Positions 57,444-64,000 of a stretch of DNA of 64,000 bases are shown piece after piece (the stretch's first letter is position 1; the number at the start of each line of letters is the position of its first letter). The notes beneath the pieces are model-generated. The model saw only the letters and a program-made list of their open reading frames with translations, ran no database searches and was not told the origin of the DNA. This DNA comes from Leptodactylus fallax (Eukaryota; Chordata; Amphibia; Anura; Leptodactylidae). A program made the position numbers and the translations under genes. Location of the stretch: assembly GCA_947044405.1 (NCBI GenBank), contig CAMRHE010000077.1, positions 4,741,501 through 4,805,500 on the forward strand. Direction: 5' to 3'.

Positions 57444-57597
57444 TTATAGAGTCCTCAGCTTCAGTACCCTTGCAGTTGGCTCCTTGGCGCTGGAGTACAT
57501 TATATAGGAACTGTTGTTGGTTTTAAATGCTTCCCAATCTCGGCAACCATAGGTAGGCAAGTAATGGACAGCTACAAACCCCTCGTAGCCCTGCCAC
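57444..57597 (-). CDS. TSPEAR: TSPEAR last coding exon
   Basis: The acceptor TTATTCACAG precedes 57597. The exon's first base completes an Arg codon with the AG that ends the previous exon. It reads [20 protein letters not shown], then [23 protein letters not shown] and a TAA at 57446-57444. This is the last EAR (epilepsy-associated repeat) blade and C terminus of TSPEAR, a secreted protein with an N-terminal laminin-G/thrombospondin-like domain and seven EAR repeats thought to form a beta-propeller. In humans it is linked to ectodermal and tooth development. WQGYEGF and GCRDWEAF, together with the C-terminal SSAKEP, distinguish it from the LGI family. Confidence 0.92.
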
Positions 57598-59027
57598 CTG
57601 TGAATAACAAAAATGGATAATATTAGCAGTAGCATTTATGCTTTAATATGTCCACAATTATGTAAAGCTCATTGCCTGAATGCCAAGTATTCATTAAATT
57701 CTTATTCTTATCAATCATTCCTATTATCCAATTATTAAATACCAAGTAACATGTAATGAAACCACAATTTGGCATCCAGATTGCATCCACAACATGGGGG
57801 TTTTCTGCTACTCTACTATACTGAACATATATCAGTATAGCATGGTATAGCATAGTTTTAGTTGCGGCCATAAACAGATATTAAAATGCTGTCATGGTAT
57901 GGATGTGTGAAACTGTTTTTATCCTTAGATTAAAATAAGTGCTCATGTACCCAGCAGTATTATGGCTCTGTTTTGTACCAAGCTGTAATAGGGCCTCCAT
58001 TGAAGTTAATGAGTCTTTATTTGGCTAAAATTATTTTTGTCATTGAGTCTTACTAAAAATGTTCAACTATTTACCTTCTGTAGTCTACATGTATTCTCAT
58101 ACACTGCAGGCTGCTTACTCATATTCAGTCTGAAATCATTTATGTCTGTTCTCCTGAACCCAAATTTATACTGGCACCTTTACAACCAAATAAATTAAAC
58201 TTAAATAAAAAAAAAGGAGGTCAACTTTCTTAATATTTACAGATCTAGATATAATGGCTACAGATTGAGCTATTGAAGAGCATGTTTGATGGATTTCACA
58301 CTGAACAGGACTGAGGAGCCTGAAATGCATAAAAACATATCTAGGCTACGGAAGATTAAAAGTTGAAAATTTTGATTCCAATTACAAGAATGATTTTTAG
58401 GTAAAAATACTCAAATTTCAGTAAAAAAAAAGTGTTCATAACCTTTAACCATTAAGTAGAGTTTTTCTCCAGAATGTATATTATGTTATGTGGTATATGT
58501 CAGTATGAGCAGTTCTAAACATCACTATGTTATGTGGTGAATACTCCTTATTGATTATATAGATATTATATGCTTTGTGGCACTACATTGCGGGGATTAA
58601 AAAGTTTCCAGGCTAAATGCTCATGAACTTTGATGTAAAAGTATGGCTTGACCACATCCTACAACTACTGGGTGGTCTATAAAAGTACCATGGTTTAGTT
58701 CAGTGGATGTTTGGGGATAAAGCTGAAAGATACTACTACATGTTTAAACTTTGCACTAACACTAGGTTCATACCTGCGTTGGGGTTTCCGTTCTTCTGGT
58801 TTGCTTTGGAACCCGAAAAACAGAATCCCAATCCAATTTCCGCCCGAAAAATGCAGAGAGAAAAGTCCTATTTGCTAGACTTTTCACTCCGCTTTTTCAA
58901 GTGGAATGGGGGACGAAATCCCCGAACGGTCACTGAACGCAGGTGTGATCATAGAATGAGTTAGATATAGTTACATCAAGATAAAATACCACGGCTATTG
59001 GAGAAAATGGACAATCATTTTACTTAC
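57598..59027 (-). other. TSPEAR: TSPEAR intron (last)
   Basis: It is bounded by GTAAGT (59027 downwards) and TTATTCACAG (57607-57598). It is 1430 bp long and contains a CTAGGTTC-family MITE at about 58762-58955 (GTTCATACCTGCGTTGGGG ... GAACGCAGGTGTGATCAT). Confidence 0.88.
58762..58955. mobile_element. MITE, CTAGGTTCACAC family, intronic
   Basis: ACTAGGTTCATACCTGCGTT and GAACGCAGGTGTGATCAT are inverted ends. A central near-perfect hairpin (GAGAAAAGTCCTATTTG / CTAGACTTTTCACTC) matches the design of the copy at 25231. Confidence 0.75.
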
Positions 59028-59129
59028 CTGTAGATAACACTGTTGACAGAGAATGAATTTCCATCATAGGAATTTGCAACAACTAAGAAATAATCTTCTC
59101 CAACCGTGAAAAACTCCCAGTCAACAGCA
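59028..59129 (-). CDS. TSPEAR: TSPEAR penultimate coding exon
   Basis: The acceptor CTTCTTTTAG precedes 59129 and the donor AG/GTAAGT follows 59028. The length of 102 bp is a multiple of three and keeps the phase: the first T completes a Ser codon from the upstream exon, and the terminal AG starts the Arg codon of the last exon. It encodes [20 protein letters not shown], then [13 protein letters not shown]. The [16 protein letters not shown] pattern is the EAR repeat consensus. Confidence 0.93.
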
Positions 59130-59894
59130 CTAAAAGAAGGAGGGGACCTTGTGAAACAGTCTCAGCTATTTATTTTACAAGGTGAGTAACATATCAGATA
59201 CTATATCAGATATCAGACAGAGCAGACATTGATGGGTAAAAACATGACTCTGTAGAAGATTACGAGTCAACGAAAACAATCAGAAAAATAAGCCCATTTT
59301 AGTCATTAAGGCAACATTCATTTTCCTCAGTATGGTCCTTATTGACTGGGTGGGTACACCCAGGGCCGGCGTTAGGGGGGGGCAAACTGGGCAACTGCCC
59401 AGGGCCCCGTCCCCAAAGGGGCCCCCGGGATCCGAAGCCTGATTACTCGGGATCCCGGAGTCAGGATGGCCATATTAATAACAGAAAGGGACCCAGCGTC
59501 ATGTGCCGCAGGGTCCCTTTCAGATGTGAGTGAAAATAACAAACATTTTTACTCACCTGTCCTTGGCTTGGCGTCCGACATCATCTTCCGGCGTTCCGGA
59601 CATCACCGCTGAGGCCTGGCTACAGCGGTCACGTGGGGCGTGCTGACAGCCTGCCTCACGTAATCGCTGAGGCCCAATCACAGGCCTCAGCGATGACGTC
59701 CACAACGCGTGACGTCAGCCGCAGAGAAGAGGAAGAGGTCGCCGGCGGTGATAGCGGAGCAGCGCGAGGAGGCCCAGCAGAGGTAAGAACAAGGTGAGTA
59801 TAACTGTTTGTTATTTTCCTTTATCTCTTCTGGGCCTTCGATTATTATACTGAAGAGACCCCAGAGTATAATATAATAGTAGCACTGACGAAGT

Positions 59895-61500
59895 CTGTAG
59901 GACCACTGTGGAGCATTATACTGGGGGGCCCCCTCTGGATAGCATATTATACTGTGTAGGGCCACTGTGGAGCATTATACTAGGGGGCCCCCTCTGGATA
60001 GCATATTATACTGTGTAGGGCCACTGTGGAGCATTATACTAGGGGGCCCCCTCTGGATAGCATATTATACTGTGTGGGTCCCCTGTGGAGCATTATACTA
60101 CGGGGCCCCCTCTGGATAGCATATATATTGTTTTGGGCCACTGTGGAGCATTATACTGGGGGCCCCTCTGGAGAGCATGTTATATTCTGTGGGGTTACTT
60201 TGGAGCATTATGCGCTCCAGAGGGGCCCCCCAGTATAATGCTCCAAAGTGGCCCCACAGTATATAACATGCTCTCCAGAGGGCCCCCTCCCCAGTATAAT
60301 GCTCCACAGTGGTCCCACACATTATAATATGCTATCTAGAGGGGCCCCCAGTATAATGCTCCACAGTGGCCCAAAACAGTATAATATGCACTCCAGAGCC
60401 CCCCCCAGTATAATGCTCCACGGTGGCCCCACATAGTATAATATCCTCTCCAGAGGGGACCCCAGTGTATGGGGGGGGCGGCTCTGGAGAGCATATTATA
60501 CTGTTTTGGGCCACTGTAGAGCATTATACTGGGGGTGGGCTCTGGAGATCATATTATACTGTTTTGGGCCACTGTGGAGCATTATACTGGGGTAACCTCT
60601 CTGGGCAGTATATTATACTGTGTGGAGGCCATTCTGGAGTATGTTATACTGAGTGGGGTCACTGTGGAGCATTATTTTGGGGGGGGCCATCAGCAGAGCA
60701 TATTATATTGTGTGGCGCCACTGTGGGGCATTTTGCGGGGGGAACTAAGGAACATTATACTAGGGAGCCCTCTGGGGAGCATATTATACTGCGTGGGGCC
60801 TACTGTGGACCATTATACTGGGAGACGCTCTGGGGAGCATAATATATTGCGTGGGGCCACTGTGGAGCAAAATACTGGGGGGGCACTGTGGAGCATTATA
60901 CTAGTGGGGGCCCTCTGGAGAGCATATTATACTATGGGCCACTGTGGAGCTTTATACTGGGGGGAAGGGGCAGTGTGGGGAGCCGGTTATACTGTGTGGG
61001 GCCACTGTGGAGTGTATTATATTGTGTGGGGCTTTTCGGGAGCATGTTATACTCTGTGAGGCCATTGTAGAGCATTATACTGGGGGGGACCACTGTGGAG
61101 CATTATACTGGGGGTACCCCTCTGGGTAGTATATCATACTGTGTGGAGGCCATTGTGGAGCATGTTATACTATGTTAGACCACTGTGGAGCATTATACTG
61201 GGGGGCACTGTGGGGTGCATATTATACTGTATGGAGCATATTATATTGTGTGGGGCTGCTGGGGAGCATATTGCACTATCTGGGGCCACTAAGGGGTAGT
61301 ATTCTTTGTGGGCCACTGTGGTGTATTATACTGTGTGGAGCCTTATATACCATGTGGGACCACTATGGGGGGCTCAGGGGAGCATTTTATACTGTGTGGG
61401 GCCACTGTGGAGCATTATATACCATATGGGGAAACTGTGGAGGGCTCAGGGGAGTATCGTATACTGTGGAGAACTATATACCATGTGGAGCATTATACTG
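59895..61500. repeat. 59-bp minisatellite with an internal inverted segment
   Basis: The unit is GGGCCACTGTGGAGCATTAT followed by ACTAGGGGGCCCCCTCTGGA and TAGCATATTATACTGTGTA. Copies at 59958 and 60017 are nearly identical. Between about 60212 and 60470 the units run in reverse (CAGTATAATGCTCCA...GTGGCCC), then resume forward, so the array contains two large inversion points. Later copies diverge. Long open frames across it are by-products of the repeat. Confidence 0.92.
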
Positions 61501-61849
61501 TGGGGGGGGGGGCTCAAAATTCCTGCTGGCAGCCCTGTGTGCTATGTCTGCATCACAGCTCCCTCACTATAATCTTGCACATATGTGTAGTGCCCCATGG
61601 CCATGTCATTCCCCATACAGTACTGTGCATGAGCTGGCCATGGAGTTATTGGGGCCTGCACAGTATTATAGGGGCTGACTATACTGGGAACATACTCAGT
61701 AACACCGGATAGTCAGCACATATGTAAGACTTCAGTGAAGGCGCCGTGGTGTAGGCTATTAGCAGGAAGCTGTTGGGTGGGGCCCCAGAATAAGTTCCTC
61801 TGGTGGGTCTAAGGCCCTTCAGTCTGACACTGTATAACGGAGAACTATT

Positions 61850-62230
61850 ATATATAAGGATGGGTTACTATATATAATTGGGAAACTTAAATATGAGGGG
61901 GCTATTATAAGGGGGAACTATTATTTATAAGATGGGCTATTATTTATAAGGGCGGAACTGTTTATAAGGGGGGTATAATTGTTAAGTGGTGCTTATTTAT
62001 AAAGCGGGCTATTAGTGATAATGGGGACTATTATTTATAAGGGTAACTATTATTTATGAGGGGGCTATTATTAATAAGGGAGCAGTATTATATTTACAGG
62101 GTGACTGTTACTGATAAGGGGGGATATTACTGATACAGGGCACTATTTATCATTTATAAGGGCGCTATTACTGATAAGGGTGTAATATTATTTATAAGCA
62201 GGGACTATTATTTATAAGGAGGCGCTATAA
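61850..62230 (+). repeat. Short-unit tandem array (GGGCTATTATTTATAAG)
   Basis: About fifteen irregular units of 18-25 bp built on GGRRCTATTATTTATAAGG lie inside the hAT element. Confidence 0.85.
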
Positions 62231-62489
62231 TAACTGATGACTAGGTGCAAAAATCTATTAGGTGGTACAAAGGTGCTCATTTGAATTGTGTGTGGTAAAA
62301 TGGGGCTTGTTATTACTTTTTTATTGGCAGAAAGGAGGCGTTATTATGGGGGTTGCGACTGGAAGACGATGGTGATGTTTGCATATCAGCATTTGGGGCC
62401 CCGCTTTTAATTTTGCCCAGGGCCCCACTTTTTCTAAAACTGGCCCTGGGTACACCTTCATCTGCTAGTTCCTAATGTGTAGCTAATCC

Positions 62490-62695
62490 CATCCATACAT
62501 TGCAGAAAAATATCCGCAGTGGAAATGCCATGATTTAAAAAATCTTTGCGTTTTTGTAACTCGCAGCATGTCAATTATACCTACGGAAACGTTGGCATTT
62601 TCCATATAGGTATAATAGGGGCAGAAAGTCCGCAGAGGAAAAGTCTTTTCTGCAGCACTTTTTGTCTGCGGCTCGCTACGTGAGGCCTTAGCCTA
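62490..62695. mobile_element. MITE, GGCCCCACGTAGCG family, partial, intronic
   Basis: CCATCCATACATTGCAGAAA, AATTATACCTACGGAAACG, GTCCGCAGAGGAAA and GCTACGTGAGGCCTTAGCCT occur in the order seen at 9.85-10.2 kb and 26.9 kb. The left terminal repeat is missing. Confidence 0.7.
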
Positions 62696-63019
62696 AATGT
62701 AATGCACAAAAACATCATCTACCATGCAGACTAACTCCTGCATGTAAAAGTCCTTTAGGGATAATCATAGAAACATGAACAGAACAATTCTGCAGATTCC
62801 GGACACTTACCGGGTTCTCACTTGTACAGTATATAGTTATTTAACAAACCAGTATACAGCAATCATCTAGCAATGGATAGCTGTGACTTGAATTGAAATA
62901 TTTGGATCAGGGGCGATCGCCACTAAGCTGCTAGTGACCAATTTTATTAAATATCTTCAGTGGCCTCCGATAGAGATTGTGCACCTCTTTGCTCCTAAAT
63001 AGCCCAAATAAGACATTAC

Positions 63020-63210
63020 CTGTAAGTGAGGATATCTTGGTACTTGACAAACTGCTGTGCAGTGATGTTCAGCTCATATATAGAGGAGATAATGGCATAT
63101 TCTTCAGTTTTCTGCATTTTTATCCCAACTGTGTAATTGTGACTGTTGGCCACGGCCAGAAAGAAGCGATCCTTTATTCTAAAGAACTCCCAGTCTGATG
63201 CTCCAAAGGT
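63020..63210 (-). CDS. TSPEAR: TSPEAR antepenultimate coding exon in this window
   Basis: The acceptor TTTACATTTCAG precedes 63210, and the donor CAG/GTAATG follows 63020. The 191-bp exon encodes [30 protein letters not shown], then [20 protein letters not shown] and YQDILTY. It covers one EAR repeat (DWEFF...FLAVANS) and the start of the next ([15 protein letters not shown]). N-glycosylation sequons (NYT, NIT) fit secretion. Upstream exons lie beyond the right edge. Confidence 0.93.
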
Positions 63211-64000
63211 CTGAAATGTAAATGTGTAACTGGAAGTCATATTGCTGACATATACCTCGCTCACTCAGTCAGTAATATTGCTAAGCACATCTAATGTTGA
63301 CCACAGTTTTCAATAGAGATAAGTAACCAGGTTCAAATGGACCCGAACTTTTTGCAGTTTGGCTCACACAAATAGGCTAAAACATCTCCGTCAATGACAA
63401 TGTGTAAAGCTGTGGTGCAGCGGAATTAGAGGAATCAACCTCTTAAAAAATAAAATACTTTTTTTAAATAATACAAAATTTGTTGTTATTTCCCATAACG
63501 GGATAATTTTTGAGCTGCTTGTAAAAGCCATTGTTTTTGCGGATACAAACACAAGGAGGCATCAGCCCCCCAAAAAGTTACATATAGTTCTAGGAGTCCT
63601 CAGAGTGTCGCACACAGCTTTTTAAGGCAATTTGCAGTTCTTGTTCATTTTTTGAACTTTTAGTCTTAACCGACAAATGGAACCCAAACTAGAGATGGGC
63701 AAACCGAGCTGGGTTCAACCCAAATATTCCAAATTTTTTTTTTTTTTTTTTTACAATACCAAACAAATGAAGATTAGTCGTGGGAGAACTAGAAAGGCCA
63801 TCGCGAGGAGCCCCAAAAGAGGTAACAGAAGTTGTGTATGAATGTTTTTGTTTTTTTTTTCCCCCTTGGCCTCCACCTACTATACTCTGGTGTCTGAAGA
63901 GATAATAGAAAGTTGTACAATTTTCCAATATACTTTCTGTATCAATTCCTCACAGTTTTCTAGATCTCTGTTGGCTGTCATTCATTTTTTTTTTTACCTC
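63211..64000 (-). other. TSPEAR: TSPEAR intron, extending past the window
   Basis: It contains two CTAGAGATGAG-type repeat fragments (about 63315 and 63690), a single 46-bp-type unit with flank near 63590-63640, a T run at 63737-63752, and the outer arm of a palindromic element at the right edge. Confidence 0.75.
63911..64000. mobile_element. Outer arm of the palindromic element family, cut by the window edge
   Basis: GTTGTACAATTTTCCAATAT, ACTTTCTGTATCAATTCCTC, TTTTCTAGATCTCTG and TGTCATTCAT match the inverse of the right arm at 42090-42170. The rest lies beyond position 64000. Confidence 0.75.

Larger units (their letters stand above)
59361..62448. mobile_element. Non-autonomous hAT-type element, 3088 bp, perfect 8-bp TSD, minisatellite interior
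   Basis: The ends CAGGGCCGGCGTTAG and CTAAAACTGGCCCTG form a terminal inverted repeat. The duplication GGTACACC lies at 59353-59360 and 62449-62456. CAG ends plus an 8-bp duplication identify hAT. Subterminal GCCCAGGGCCCC is inverted at both ends. The interior holds a 59-bp minisatellite (about 59895-61500) and a second short-unit array (about 61850-62230). No transposase is present. Confidence 0.94.
59130..63019 (-). other. TSPEAR: TSPEAR intron, enlarged by a 3.1-kb hAT element
   Basis: GTAATG is the donor (63019 downwards) and CTTCTTTTAG the acceptor. About 3.1 of its 3.9 kb is a single hAT insertion, and a MITE lies at about 62490-62695. Confidence 0.88.

Noticed and set aside
59970..61712. 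Many long open frames (up to 174 codons) on both strands
   Set aside because: They are by-products of the 59-bp minisatellite; all six frames show the same repeating peptide patterns.
63211..64000. A further TSPEAR exon
   Set aside because: No EAR-type DWEFF or ANS motif with splice sites occurs on the - strand here; the region is repeat debris.

Overview
This is vertebrate nuclear DNA, most likely from an amphibian and probably a frog. There are no bacterial or viral signatures. It is AT-rich, has intron-sized spaces, and contains two recognisable host genes. One is a complete single-coding-exon LRRC3 on the + strand (coding 36085-36861). The other is the last three coding exons of TSPEAR on the - strand (63020-63210, 59028-59129, 57444-57597), whose 5' part lies beyond the right edge. 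The two genes are neighbours and converge, as their orthologues do on human chromosome 21, so the window is a conserved tetrapod synteny block. LRRC3 is a small LRR type I membrane protein. TSPEAR is a secreted EAR-repeat (beta-propeller) protein. Nothing in the window suggests a functional link beyond ancient adjacency.

Almost everything else that can be named is transposable-element DNA. At 1-5430 lies a BEL/Pao LTR retrotransposon on the - strand, cut by a solo LTR with a perfect 5-bp target duplication. Tc1/mariner remnants lie at 7375-8200 and 43750-44222, and an end-to-end Tc1 copy at 38286-39889. A near-complete L2-like LINE (about 13997-17821) sits inside a foldback element. A solo-LTR candidate lies at 33726-34191. 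Two hAT-type elements have perfect 8-bp duplications (28869-29638 and 59361-62448), and an eroded hAT transposase lies at 49.5-50.9 kb. Inverted-repeat elements that look Penelope-like and carry hammerhead-ribozyme-like motifs lie at about 30.9-31.35 kb and 51.0-51.3 kb, with a related fragment at 10.83 kb. There are several families of small foldback MITEs, and minisatellites with 22-, 40-, 46-, 59- and ~125-bp units. BEL/Pao, Tc1, hAT, L2 and Penelope-like elements together fit amphibians and argue against birds and mammals.

Layout: 1-6 kb BEL element; 6-13 kb MITEs and Tc1 debris; 14-18 kb LINE nested in a MITE; 18-30 kb MITEs, the 46-bp minisatellite, a SINE fragment and a hAT element; 30-36 kb hammerhead-like inverted repeat, solo LTR and the LRRC3 5' flank; 36-37 kb LRRC3; 38-57 kb Tc1, foldback and hAT debris; 57.4-64 kb the TSPEAR 3' end, with its introns filled by a 3.1-kb minisatellite-bearing hAT element and MITEs. 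I found no convincing new multi-gene system. The signals most worth a second look are the repeated hammerhead-like folds, the nested insertions dated by exact target duplications, the minisatellite module shared by two hAT families, and the same-frame upstream ORF that decides the LRRC3 start.
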